From the NCBI GenBank assembly GCA_031273305.1, contig JAISSC010000080.1, positions 1-25,847 on the forward strand: 25,847 nt of DNA. The letters run 5' to 3'. This DNA comes from Flavobacteriaceae bacterium (GTDB taxonomy: Bacteria > Bacteroidota > Bacteroidia > Flavobacteriales > Weeksellaceae). The notes below the pieces were generated by a model. That model searched no databases. It had not been told where the DNA came from and saw nothing but the letters and a program-made list of their open reading frames with translations. A program made the position numbers and the translations under genes. Positions 7,109-14,792 of the stretch are shown here, one piece after another; position 1 is the stretch's first letter, and every line of letters starts with the position of its first letter.

Positions 7109-8539
7109 TTATAATGCTGCTTCATCGAGAGGCTCTCCTTCTATTTCTTCGAGAACTTCTTCAATGGCTTCTTCAACTTCTTCAACAATTTCTTCAATTT
7201 TATGCTGGGTTAAATAATAGTAGGTGTAAGCAAGAGCCATCATTCCCAAAAACACTAAGAAGAGTGAGAAGTTATAATAAATAATGGCTATCAGGCAGAC
7301 TATCGCAAACACCAGTGATACAATAGGGAACACAGGATAAAACGGAGCCTTGAACGGACGTTCCATATCGGGTTCCGACCTTCTCAACTTTATTAACGCC
7401 ATCATGGATACGATATACATTGTGATGGAGCCAAACACGGCAATGGTTACAATGTTAGCCGTTAGCGGCTGGTCGCCGAACACTACCCAGTTGTCGGAAA
7501 ATATAACAAGGATACCCACTATACCTCCCGCCAAAATAGCCCAGTGAGGAGTTCTGAATTGGGAATTTACTTTAGAAAGCGATTTGGGAAGATAGCCTGC
7601 CCTTGCCAGAGCAAATATCTGGCGGGAATATCCCATGATTACTCCGTGAAAAGACGCAATTAATCCGAACAATCCCAGCCAAACCAGCATGTGCAGCCAT
7701 CCGCTGGAATCGCCCACGATAACTTTCATCGCTTGTGGCAGCGGGTCGTTAATGTTTGATAATTCCCTCCAGTCACCCACCGAACCTGCAAATAGCATTA
7801 CGCCGAGTGCCAATAGCACGAGGGTGAAAATTCCCCAAATAAATGCTCTGGGAATTGTTTTTTTAGGGTCTTTGGCTTCCTCTGCGGACATTGCAGCTCC
7901 CTCTATGGCAAGGAAAAACCAGATAGCAAACGGTATGGAGGCAAATATACCGGAAAACGTCTCCGACGTAAATTCATTTTTGCCTGCCCAACCGTTGGCA
8001 ACAAAATTATCCCATTTGAAACCCGGTGAAACAACTCCCATAAACACCAGCAATTCTATAATGGCAAGTATCGTCACGACCAACTCGAACGAAGCCGCAA
8101 TGCTTACTCCCAGTATATTCAACCCCATAAATATCAAATACATGACAATCGCCGTGATTTGAGGGTTTATCCAATCGAACTGTACGCTTAAGTACGCTCC
8201 TATCGCCATAGCAATAGCCGGTGGTGCAAAGACAAATTCCACCAGTGTGGAAAAGCCCGCCAGAAATCCTCCTTTATCTCCAAAGGCTTTGCGGGCATAG
8301 GCAAAGGGACCTCCCGCATGTGGAATAGAAGTGGATAACTCGGTGAAACTGAATATAAATGTCATGTACATTATTGCCACGAATGCTCCCGAAATAAGGA
8401 AACCCAGTGTACCGGCATGTGACCATCCGTAACTCCATCCGAAATATTCTCCGGAAATAACCAATCCGACTGCGATACCCCACAGTCTGAAACTGCCCAA
8501 TGTTCTTTTTAGTGTAGGTGCTTTTTTAACTCTTGACAT
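7109..8539 (-). CDS. eat: Ethanolamine permease, APC superfamily
   Basis: A 476-residue integral membrane protein with about 12 hydrophobic segments. The amino-acid/polyamine/organocation transporter signature is clear: LWGIAVGLVISGEYFGWSYG near residue 19 (unwound TM1 glycines), SIPHAGGPFAYARKAFG near 71 and EGAAMSAEEAKDPKKTIPRA near 215. The GEYFGWSYGW and PHAGGPFAYA segments fit the ethanolamine-permease branch, and position at the head of an operon with eutB and eutC supports ethanolamine uptake. The last 30 residues are strikingly acidic (EEIVEEVEEAIEEVLEEIEG), a likely cytosolic helical tail. A 5' region of about 80 bp separates it from a putative promoter. Confidence 0.88.
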   Translation of the reverse strand: MSRVKKAPTLKRTLGSFRLWGIAVGLVISGEYFGWSYGWSHAGTLGFLISGAFVAIMYMTFIFSFTELSTSIPHAGGPFAYARKAFGDKGGFLAGFSTLVEFVFAPPAIAMAIGAYLSVQFDWINPQITAIVMYLIFMGLNILGVSIAASFELVVTILAIIELLVFMGVVSPGFKWDNFVANGWAGKNEFTSETFSGIFASIPFAIWFFLAIEGAAMSAEEAKDPKKTIPRAFIWGIFTLVLLALGVMLFAGSVGDWRELSNINDPLPQAMKVIVGDSSGWLHMLVWLGLFGLIASFHGVIMGYSRQIFALARAGYLPKSLSKVNSQFRTPHWAILAGGIVGILVIFSDNWVVFGDQPLTANIVTIAVFGSITMYIVSMMALIKLRRSEPDMERPFKAPFYPVFPIVSLVFAIVCLIAIIYYNFSLFLVFLGMMALAYTYYYLTQHKIEEIVEEVEEAIEEVLEEIEGEPLDEAAL

Positions 8540-8624
8540 AACTTTTAAGGTTTTTTGGTTAGAAATTATTAGTTGTAAATAAAAAATGTAAATAATGTAT
8601 CATTTAATGACTTCTTAACTTACA

Positions 8625-8736
8625 GGGGTAAAGTTACAAAATATATTTAATTTCACAAAATATTATTAAAAAATTAGGGGGTATGTATTAAAAATAAGTT
8701 AATATTATTGAATTCGATAAGTAAAAAACAGGGGTA
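8625..8736 (+). repeat. Three GGGGTA boxes at exact 53-bp spacing (possible operator array)
   Basis: GGGGTA occurs at 8625-8630, 8678-8683 and 8731-8736, so both intervals are exactly 53 bp, about five helical turns. The second and third copies share a longer form: GGGGTATGT, then TTAAAAA, then AATATTATT. The first copy lies just downstream of the minus-strand -7 element. A common binding protein is inferred only. Confidence 0.45.
8629..8659 (-). promoter_or_regulatory. Putative promoter of the eut operon
   Basis: On the minus strand TTTG (8659-8656) is followed after 19 bp by TAACTTTA (8636-8629), which differs from the Bacteroidota -7 consensus TAnnTTTG only in its last base. Transcription would start near 8625, leaving an 80-90-base leader before the permease ATG at 8539. 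Confidence 0.5.
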
Positions 8737-8860
8737 TGTTAAAAAATATTATTTTTTATTCGTCGGGGAAGTGTCGCTTTATTTAAAACTCGTGGCGCAA
8801 TATTTTTAACTGTTTGTCTTTTGAATTTTCCCTAAAAATTCAAATCCCTTTATAAAATAA

Positions 8861-8892
8861 TTTGGCTCGTATTGAATTATTATATATTTTTG
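8861..8892 (+). promoter_or_regulatory. Promoter of the porin-like gene
   Basis: TTTG at 8861-8864 is followed after 20 bp by TATTTTTG at 8885-8892, an exact TAnnTTTG match with near-ideal spacing for the Bacteroidota housekeeping sigma factor. The expected start near 8897 gives a leader of about 85 bases to the ATG at 8982. Confidence 0.6.
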
Positions 8893-8981
8893 TAAAAAAA
8901 TTATTTATCCCCCTATATTTTTAAGGGTGGTCGATTTAAAAAAATACTATTTTAATATAATAACTTTAAATTTAACAGGGT

Positions 8982-9734
8982 ATGAAACTAAAAATTACTT
9001 TTTTAAGATTTGTTTTAGCGTGCGGATTATTAACATCTTTTTCGAGGGTTGGGGCACAATCTTCAGATACGGAAGCAACAGGGAAAGTTAAACTCAATTT
9101 TTCCGGAGATTTAGTGAGCAGTTATGTCTGGAGAGGAATCAAACAGACGGGAGCAAGTTTCCAGCCGTCTTTAGCATTGGAAGCAGGTGGCTTTACATTG
9201 GGTTCTTGGGGGTCTACGGATTTTCGGGGAGGTAGTGAAGGAGGACATAAGGAAATAGATTTTTATGCATCTTATGCCGTTGGTGGGTTTTCTGCTACGG
9301 TTACCGATGTTTGGTTTGACGGAGAAGGAGCTTATGGCTATTTCAGCAAACCCACAGGCGGAAATATAGGGCATCTGTTAGAGGGTTCTTTGGCTTATAC
9401 TTTTTCAGAGAAAGTTCCTTTGACAGTCGCATGGAATACCTTTTTTCTGGGAGAAGGTGATAAAAACGCTGACGGAGACAACTCTTATTCCACATTTATC
9501 GAATTTTCCTATCCGTTCTCTTTTCAGGGATTGGATTTGGATATTGCGCTAGGTTTCACTCCGTGGGAGGGTGTGTTATATGGCACTACCGGATTCGATG
9601 TTAACGAGATAAAGTTCGGGGTTTCTAAGGGAATAAAAATAACCGATACTTATAGTCTTCCTATTTTCGGAGCTGTTATTGTCAACCCGGCGATGGAAGA
9701 CATCCATTTTGTATTTGGATTGAGATATGAATAA
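8982..9734 (+). CDS. Gcw_chp/TorF-like putative outer-membrane protein
   Basis: A 250-residue protein. Residues 1-25 are a signal peptide ending in VGAQ. The remainder alternates short amphipathic beta strands and glycine turns, as in an outer-membrane beta barrel. The segment DLVSSYVWRGIKQTGASFQP (about residues 43-62), followed by GGFTLGSWGSTDF, matches the pattern of the Gcw_chp/TorF putative porin family (SDYVFRGxSQT-like). The protein ends in YE after a final strand FVFGLRY, a typical barrel terminus. It is transcribed away from the eut operon and shares its control region, so a link to uptake of ethanolamine or of phospholipid breakdown products is possible. A hairpin terminator follows 35 bp after the stop. 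Confidence 0.7.
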   Translation: MKLKITFLRFVLACGLLTSFSRVGAQSSDTEATGKVKLNFSGDLVSSYVWRGIKQTGASFQPSLALEAGGFTLGSWGSTDFRGGSEGGHKEIDFYASYAVGGFSATVTDVWFDGEGAYGYFSKPTGGNIGHLLEGSLAYTFSEKVPLTVAWNTFFLGEGDKNADGDNSYSTFIEFSYPFSFQGLDLDIALGFTPWEGVLYGTTGFDVNEIKFGVSKGIKITDTYSLPIFGAVIVNPAMEDIHFVFGLRYE

Positions 9735-9769
9735 ATAAAGAAGCAACATAGTAAGTAGATTTTTTTTGA

Positions 9770-9810
9770 AAAAGGTTGTTTCATAATTCGTGAAACAACC
9801 TTTTCTTATT
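9770..9810. terminator. Bidirectional intrinsic terminator
   Basis: A perfect 14-bp stem, AAAAGGTTGTTTCA at 9770-9783 pairing with TGAAACAACCTTTT at 9791-9804, has a 7-base loop. T-rich tracts follow on both strands (CTTATTTTAT on plus; the run at 9761-9773 read on minus gives weaker tails). It sits between the convergent porin-like gene and lipA. Confidence 0.8.
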
Positions 9811-9883
9811 TTATCTCATTAATATCTTCGGTACGTTACCTGTTTTTGATGCTTTATTCGTCGGTAGGTTAAATTGGCAGATT

Positions 9884-10741
9884 TTACTTCACATGCTTTT
9901 CCGCACGATAAGAAGAACGAACCAAAGGGCTGCTTTCCACATGGCGGAAATTACCCAGATTACGGGCAAAATCCTCGTATTCTTTAAACTGTTCCAATGT
10001 AATATATTCTTTAACCGGAAGATGTTTTTTACTGGGCTGGAGATATTGCCCAATGGTTAGAACATCTACCCCTGCATCATGAATGTCTTTAATAGTTTCA
10101 TACACTTCGGAAGGTTTTTCTCCTAATCCCAGCATAATTCCGGTTTTGGTTCTTCTCTGTCCCTGTTCCTTTATATATCGGAGAACTTCCAGACTTCGGT
10201 CGTATTTTGCCTGTATTCTCACCTCTCTTGTCAATCGGCGTACGGTTTCCATATTATGGGAAATAACCTCAGGAGCAGCCTCCAAAACCCGGTCTATGTG
10301 TTTACGGATTCCCTGAAAGTCGGGGATTAAGGTCTCCATAGTCGTTCCCGAACTGATCCTCCTGACGGCATTGATAGTTTCCGCCCAGAGGATAGACCCC
10401 ATGTCTTTTAGATCATCACGGTCTACGGAGGTCAGCACTGCATGTTTAACCTTCATTAGTTTAATGGAACGGGCTACTTTTTCCGGTTCCTCCCAGTCTA
10501 TTTCGGCAGGGCGTCCGGTCTTAACCCCGCAAAATCCACAGCTACGGGTACAGATATTTCCCAAGATCATAAAAGTAGCAGTTCCTTCTCCCCAGCATTC
10601 TCCCATGTTCGGGCAACTTCCGCTCTGGCAAATAGTATTGAGTTTGTATTTGTCTACCAATACGCGGAGTTCCTTATAATTCTTACCCGTAGGGAGTTTT
10701 ACCCTTATCCATTTAGGTTTCGTACTTGGTGCAGTTTCCAT
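9884..10741 (-). CDS. lipA: Lipoyl synthase
   Basis: A 285-residue radical-SAM enzyme that inserts two sulfurs into protein-bound octanoate to make lipoyl groups. Both iron-sulfur clusters are represented: the auxiliary cluster cysteines C38, C43 and C49 in CQSGSCPNMGEC, with the serine of the C-terminal RSSYRAEK motif, and the SAM cluster C64, C68 and C71 in CTRSCGFC. Further family blocks include VLTSVDRDDLKDMG, LIPDFQG, ISHNMETV and GIMLGLGE. Length is normal and the gene looks intact. It is monocistronic here; lipB is not adjacent. The ATG at 10741 fits a promoter just upstream. Confidence 0.97.
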   Translation of the reverse strand: METAPSTKPKWIRVKLPTGKNYKELRVLVDKYKLNTICQSGSCPNMGECWGEGTATFMILGNICTRSCGFCGVKTGRPAEIDWEEPEKVARSIKLMKVKHAVLTSVDRDDLKDMGSILWAETINAVRRISSGTTMETLIPDFQGIRKHIDRVLEAAPEVISHNMETVRRLTREVRIQAKYDRSLEVLRYIKEQGQRRTKTGIMLGLGEKPSEVYETIKDIHDAGVDVLTIGQYLQPSKKHLPVKEYITLEQFKEYEDFARNLGNFRHVESSPLVRSSYRAEKHVK

Positions 10742-10761
10742 AAAATTGAGTACTGTTCGTG

Positions 10762-10769
10762 CAAACTTA
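10762..10769 (-). promoter_or_regulatory. -7 element of lipA
   Basis: The minus strand reads TAAGTTTG, an exact TAnnTTTG match, ending 20 bp before the lipA ATG. No good -33 box is seen. Confidence 0.45.
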
Positions 10770-10913
10770 CTAACTTTTCTCCATATAAATTTATGGAAGT
10801 AATAAATATGGATAATTCGTTTATAAAGATTTTATATTTTTGGCGGGCGATAAAGTATGATTTTTGACATGAATTTTAACGTATTGTTAATAATACAGTT
10901 CAAATAAAATATA

Positions 10914-10921
10914 GACCTTTG
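10914..10921 (+). promoter_or_regulatory. Likely -7 element of the moxR/bat operon
   Basis: GACCTTTG is one base off TAnnTTTG and lies 35 bp before the moxR ATG at 10957 in an AT-rich region. This is the only promoter-like element found upstream of the first operon gene. Confidence 0.35.
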
Positions 10922-10956
10922 TCGTAAGTTTATTTTAAGTTTATTTTTGGAAAGGA

Positions 10957-11961
10957 ATGGATTATACATCAACTTCGGAAGATATTAAAATCATTATTGA
11001 TAGGGTACAGGAAAAAAGCCCTGACTTTAAACTATTGTTCAAGGAGATCAATCAGGTGATCGTAGGTCAGAAATATATGATCAACAGGTTGCTTATAGGA
11101 CTTTTGAGCGATGGGCATGTGTTATTGGAAGGAGTTCCCGGTCTGGCAAAAACGCTGGCAATAAAAACATTGGCGGAAGCGTTGGACGGAGAATTTTCTC
11201 GTATTCAGTTTACTCCGGATTTGTTACCTGCCGATGTGGTAGGAACCTTAATTTATAACGTGAAAGACAATGACTTCTCCGTAAAAAAAGGCCCTGTTTT
11301 TGCTAATTTTATCCTGGCTGATGAAATTAACCGTTCTCCGGCGAAGGTTCAATCTGCCCTGTTGGAAGCCATGCAGGAAAAACAGGTAACTATCGGAGAT
11401 GAGACCTTTAAGTTAAAAGAACCTTTTTTGGTGTTGGCAACCCAGAATCCGATAGATCAGGAAGGAACCTATCCTCTTCCGGAGGCTCAGGTAGACCGGT
11501 TTATGTTGAAATGTGTAGTCTCTTACCCGGAATTTGAACAGGAGAGAACTATTTTGAGGCAGAGTATTTCCAAAGAGAAACATCAGGTGAAAAAGGTGGT
11601 GTCTTTAGATAAAATATTTGAAGCCAGAGATTTAGTTAAAGAAATATACATGGATGAGAAAATAGAGAGTTATATTCTGGATATTGTGTTTTCTACCCGG
11701 TTTCCTGAAAAGTACAATTTATCTCAGTTAAAACCTTATATTTTATTCGGCTCTTCTCCGCGGGGAAGCATCAGCATGGCTTTAGCGGCGAAAGCCAATG
11801 CTTTCCTGAATCAAAGAGGTTTTGTAATTCCGGAGGACGTAAAATCCATAGCCAAAGATGTGCTTCGTCATCGTATAGGAGTTACTTATGAAGCCGAAGC
11901 GGAAAATATAACTTCGGAAGATATTATAGAACAGATCTTACATTCTATAACAGCACCGTAA
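10957..11961 (+). CDS. MoxR-family AAA+ ATPase
   Basis: A 334-residue AAA+ ATPase. Walker A is GVPGLAKT at 59-66, Walker B is ILADEINR at 119-126, sensor 1 lies in LATQNPIDQEG and an arginine-finger region in LPEAQVDRFM; the AAA lid domain follows. MoxR proteins act as chaperone-like ATPases for partners carrying von Willebrand A domains, and here such partners (a DUF58 protein, BatA, BatB) follow directly. It is the first gene of the aerotolerance-type operon, 35 bp before the DUF58 gene. BatA-E was named for oxygen tolerance in Bacteroides fragilis; the biochemical task of the complex is still unclear. Confidence 0.93.
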   Translation: MDYTSTSEDIKIIIDRVQEKSPDFKLLFKEINQVIVGQKYMINRLLIGLLSDGHVLLEGVPGLAKTLAIKTLAEALDGEFSRIQFTPDLLPADVVGTLIYNVKDNDFSVKKGPVFANFILADEINRSPAKVQSALLEAMQEKQVTIGDETFKLKEPFLVLATQNPIDQEGTYPLPEAQVDRFMLKCVVSYPEFEQERTILRQSISKEKHQVKKVVSLDKIFEARDLVKEIYMDEKIESYILDIVFSTRFPEKYNLSQLKPYILFGSSPRGSISMALAAKANAFLNQRGFVIPEDVKSIAKDVLRHRIGVTYEAEAENITSEDIIEQILHSITAP

Positions 11962-11996
11962 ATAGTATTTACATTCAAGGTTAAAATAAAAAGAAG

Positions 11997-12863
11997 TTGA
12001 CGACCGAAGAACTCTTAAAAAAGGTAAAACTTATTGAACTTAAATCCAAGAAGAGACTCAATTCTTTATTTCTGGGAGAGTATCATAGTTCTTTTAAAGG
12101 AGTAGGCATGACTTTTTCCGAAGTGCGTCAATATCAGTTTGGAGACGATGTGCGAAAAATTGACTGGAACAAAACGGCACGTTTTAACGAACCTTTCGTA
12201 AAGATATTCGAAGAAGAAAGGGAAATGATTTCCATGATTTTAGTAGACATCAGCGCATCCATGAATTTCGGAACCCGTAAGCAGTTTAAAAATGAAACCG
12301 TTGCAGAAATTAGTGCAACTTTGGCTTTTTCAGCAATAAAGAACAATGATAAAGTAGGATTGATACTGTATTCTGATAAGATCGATGTTTTTATTCCGCC
12401 CAAAAAAGGAAATTCCCATGTGGTGAGGATAATTAAGACTATACTGGAAACAGAATCCAAACAGGCAGAAACCGACCTTAATACGGTTTTTGATTTTTTG
12501 TTGAAGACCGTAAAAAGGAAATCGGCTATATTTTTACTGTCCGATTTTGATGTAACCAATTTTGAAAGAAGTTTAAGCATTATAACAAAAAAACATGATG
12601 TAACCGGAATCCGGGTATATGACAAGATAGAAAAAATCTTCCCCGACATGGGATTGCTTTATCTTAAGGATTTGGAAACCGGTAAACTGCAATGGGTAAA
12701 TACTTCCTCAAAAGCAGTGAGAGACAGATATTCCAACTACTACCAACAGATGATTACCCTGACCGAAAATTCATTTACTAAAAACGGAGCAGGGTTCCTG
12801 AGTATTCACACGGATGGTGATTATGCAAAACTATTGTTTAACTATTTTAAAGGGCATCGTTAG
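11997..12863 (+). CDS. DUF58 protein with von Willebrand A-like fold
   Basis: A 288-residue cytosolic protein. The start is a TTG preceded by the purine-rich AAAAAGAAG; family members begin at the equivalent residue. The DUF58 hallmark DVRKIDWNKTARFNEPFVK lies at 51-69, followed by a MIDAS-like metal site DISAS at 84-88 in ILVDISASMN. The DUF58-after-moxR pair is a standard arrangement and the two proteins are thought to interact. The next gene begins 2 bp after its stop, so translation is probably coupled. Confidence 0.9.
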   Translation: MTTEELLKKVKLIELKSKKRLNSLFLGEYHSSFKGVGMTFSEVRQYQFGDDVRKIDWNKTARFNEPFVKIFEEEREMISMILVDISASMNFGTRKQFKNETVAEISATLAFSAIKNNDKVGLILYSDKIDVFIPPKKGNSHVVRIIKTILETESKQAETDLNTVFDFLLKTVKRKSAIFLLSDFDVTNFERSLSIITKKHDVTGIRVYDKIEKIFPDMGLLYLKDLETGKLQWVNTSSKAVRDRYSNYYQQMITLTENSFTKNGAGFLSIHTDGDYAKLLFNYFKGHR

Positions 12864-12865
12864 TT

Positions 12866-13792
12866 GTGAAGTTTAAAGTAATTATAATCTTTTTCCTGTT
12901 TTGTGTCTATTCCCATTCACAGGTTCCTGTTTCTTCCCTGTCTACGACAACGGTTAAATATGGAGAACCGATTGTGCTGAGATTGCAAGTGAAAGCCGAA
13001 AAAGCCGACAATATTGTTTTTCCTGTTATCAAAGACACTCTTACGTATCATTTGGAGCTTTTGGGCAGAAAAAAAGATACCCTGATTCAGGATGAGAAGT
13101 ATGTCTATACTGACAGCATTACCTTTTCAGGATATGAAGAGGGTCTGTTTACCGTTCCCTCGCAGAGGATACTGGTTAATTCAAAAGAATATTTTACCCG
13201 TCAATATAAGGTCAGGATAGTTCCGGTTCCCGTAGACAGTTTAAAGTATCCTTTATATGACATCAGGACGATTATTACCGAGCCTAAAATATTTAGAGAT
13301 TATTTTGAACAATATTGGCTTTATATGGTTATGGGAGCAACTATTCTCATAGTAGCCATTGTTCTGGCGGTTTTATATTATCTCGAGAGGAAGAAGAAAA
13401 AATCCGGAGAGTACACAGGAACAAGCCCGGATGTGATAGCGATTAAAAAATTAAAGAAGCTGGAAAAATCCGGTTATCTCAATAAAGGATTAAGTAAAAA
13501 GTACTATACAGAGATGATTTCTATCTTGAAGGAATATATGGAGGCGCACTGGAAATTTCCTGCAACTAAACTGTTATCAGATGACTTAATAGAGTATTTG
13601 GGAGAGAAGAACCGGATAGACGACAAGGAAAAACAAAGTTTGGGCATTATTTTTCATGCAGCAGACCTGGCTAAGTTTGCCAAATCAAGACCGACAATTC
13701 CTGAAACGAAAATACATACGGAAATGGCAAAGAAGTTTATTGACGAAACAAAAACGGAGGTTTATAATTTCAGAGAACAAGATGAATACTAA
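12866..13792 (+). CDS. BatD-like single-pass membrane protein of the Bat operon
   Basis: A 308-residue protein from a GTG start 2 bp after the DUF58 stop. A signal peptide (residues 1-19, ending HSQ) precedes a beta-rich periplasmic domain to about residue 130. A single membrane helix at about 150-172 (WLYMVMGATILIVAIVLAVL) is followed by a Lys-rich stop-transfer segment and a helical cytoplasmic domain. The layout is a shorter version of BatD at 16659-18455, including the C-terminal helical domain (LKKLEKSGY versus LKKIAEKGE). It occupies the operon slot usually annotated as hypothetical or BatD-like. It is not BatE, since no TPR or SH3 repeat is seen. It overlaps batA by 11 bp. Confidence 0.8.
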   Translation: MKFKVIIIFFLFCVYSHSQVPVSSLSTTTVKYGEPIVLRLQVKAEKADNIVFPVIKDTLTYHLELLGRKKDTLIQDEKYVYTDSITFSGYEEGLFTVPSQRILVNSKEYFTRQYKVRIVPVPVDSLKYPLYDIRTIITEPKIFRDYFEQYWLYMVMGATILIVAIVLAVLYYLERKKKKSGEYTGTSPDVIAIKKLKKLEKSGYLNKGLSKKYYTEMISILKEYMEAHWKFPATKLLSDDLIEYLGEKNRIDDKEKQSLGIIFHAADLAKFAKSRPTIPETKIHTEMAKKFIDETKTEVYNFREQDEY

Positions 13793-14783
13793 TCTGGAGT
13801 TTGGTTATTCGTGGTTTTTAGTTTTATTACTGATAATCCCGGTTTTTATCTTCCTTAAGTACAGGAACAAGATAAAGCCCGAAGCGATAGCCATTCCTAA
13901 TTTATATGCATTTAAAGCCACGAACAGTGGAGTAAGTTTTTTCAGACCTGTAATGTTTTGGCTAAGGCTGGCAGCAATTACCTTATTGATATTAGCCTTA
14001 GCAAGACCCAGAGTGGTGGATGTTTCACAGGTTTTGCAAAGTGAAAAAGGAATTGATATTATGCTAACGGTAGACGTTTCTCTAAGCATGCTGGCAAAAG
14101 ATTTAGACCCCGACCGGTTAACTGCCCTGAAAGAAGTGGCTGAGAGGTTTGCTTTGGAACGTTCCGTAGACAGGATAGGTTTAATTGCCTATTCCGGAGA
14201 AGCATTGACTTTGGTTCCGTTAGCCGTTGACAGAAGTATCTTAACTCAACAGATACAGGGATTAAGAACCCAGACATTAGAGGGAGGAACGGCAATAGGA
14301 GTAGGGCTAGCCACCGCAGTAAACCATTTGAAAGACAGTAAGGCAAAGTCAAAGGTCATTATTTTGATGACCGATGGAGTAAACAATGATGGTTTTGTAG
14401 AACCTACGGTCGCTGCGGATATTGCTGCGGAAGAAGGGATAAAAGTATATACCATAGGGATAGGAACTAACGGATTGGCTTTATTTCCGTCAAGTCAGAA
14501 TCCGTATACCGGAAAGATAGATTTCGAGAAACAAAAAGTAGAAATAGATGAAGAACTGTTAAAATATATTGCCGAACGAACCGGAGGCGAATATTTCAGG
14601 GCGACCAATACACAGAGTTTGCAGGACATCTATGATAATATCAACCAATTGGAAAAATCGGATATTAACGACTTAAAATATTATAATTACACAGAAAAAT
14701 ACAGAATGTTTCTTATTCCCGCATTGATCCTTTTATTACTGGAATTAATGTTGAGAAGTTTTGTATTTCGAAGTATAAATTAA
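13782..14783 (+). CDS. batA: BatA, von Willebrand A membrane protein
   Basis: A 333-residue protein from the ATG at 13782, which overlaps the preceding gene by 11 bp. The longer open frame back to 13656 adds 42 residues inside the neighbour with no family character. The N-terminus MNTNLEFGYSWFLVLLLIIP starts a membrane helix; a second is at about 59-75 and a third at the C-terminus (FLIPALILLLLELML). Between them is a VWA domain with an intact metal site: DVSLS at 98-102, the Thr in GGTAIGVG and the Asp in MTDGVNN. It is probably a partner of MoxR in a membrane complex with BatB, BatC and BatD. Confidence 0.93.
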   Translation: MNTNLEFGYSWFLVLLLIIPVFIFLKYRNKIKPEAIAIPNLYAFKATNSGVSFFRPVMFWLRLAAITLLILALARPRVVDVSQVLQSEKGIDIMLTVDVSLSMLAKDLDPDRLTALKEVAERFALERSVDRIGLIAYSGEALTLVPLAVDRSILTQQIQGLRTQTLEGGTAIGVGLATAVNHLKDSKAKSKVIILMTDGVNNDGFVEPTVAADIAAEEGIKVYTIGIGTNGLALFPSSQNPYTGKIDFEKQKVEIDEELLKYIAERTGGEYFRATNTQSLQDIYDNINQLEKSDINDLKYYNYTEKYRMFLIPALILLLLELMLRSFVFRSIN

Positions 14784-14792
14784 AGGAAAAAG

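Larger units (their letters stand above)
8540..8981. promoter_or_regulatory. Divergent control region between the eut operon and the porin-like gene
   Basis: A 442-bp stretch without a gene, very AT-rich. It holds one putative promoter facing each way (8629-8659 minus, 8861-8892 plus) and three regularly spaced GGGGTA boxes (8625-8736), plus a C-run at 8909-8913. I saw no cobalamin riboswitch conserved core and no small ORF with convincing coding character. Confidence 0.6.

Noticed and set aside
7689..8162. 157-codon plus-strand open frame inside the permease gene
   Set aside because: It is antisense to a clear APC transporter; the predicted protein has no recognisable domain, signal or start context.
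8540..8981. Cobalamin riboswitch before the B12-dependent eut operon
   Set aside because: No B12-box or stem core could be recognised on the minus strand; the region is low-complexity AT with short G runs.
12134..12649. 171-codon minus-strand open frame inside the DUF58 gene
   Set aside because: It shadows a conserved gene and shows only reverse-complement composition effects.
13656..13781. Longer N-terminus of BatA
   Set aside because: The extra 42 residues lie wholly inside the preceding gene in another frame and are basic and non-hydrophobic; the family starts at the ATG at 13782.
12866..13792. BatE assignment
   Set aside because: BatE carries TPR and SH3-like parts; this protein has a beta domain, one membrane helix and a helical tail like BatD.
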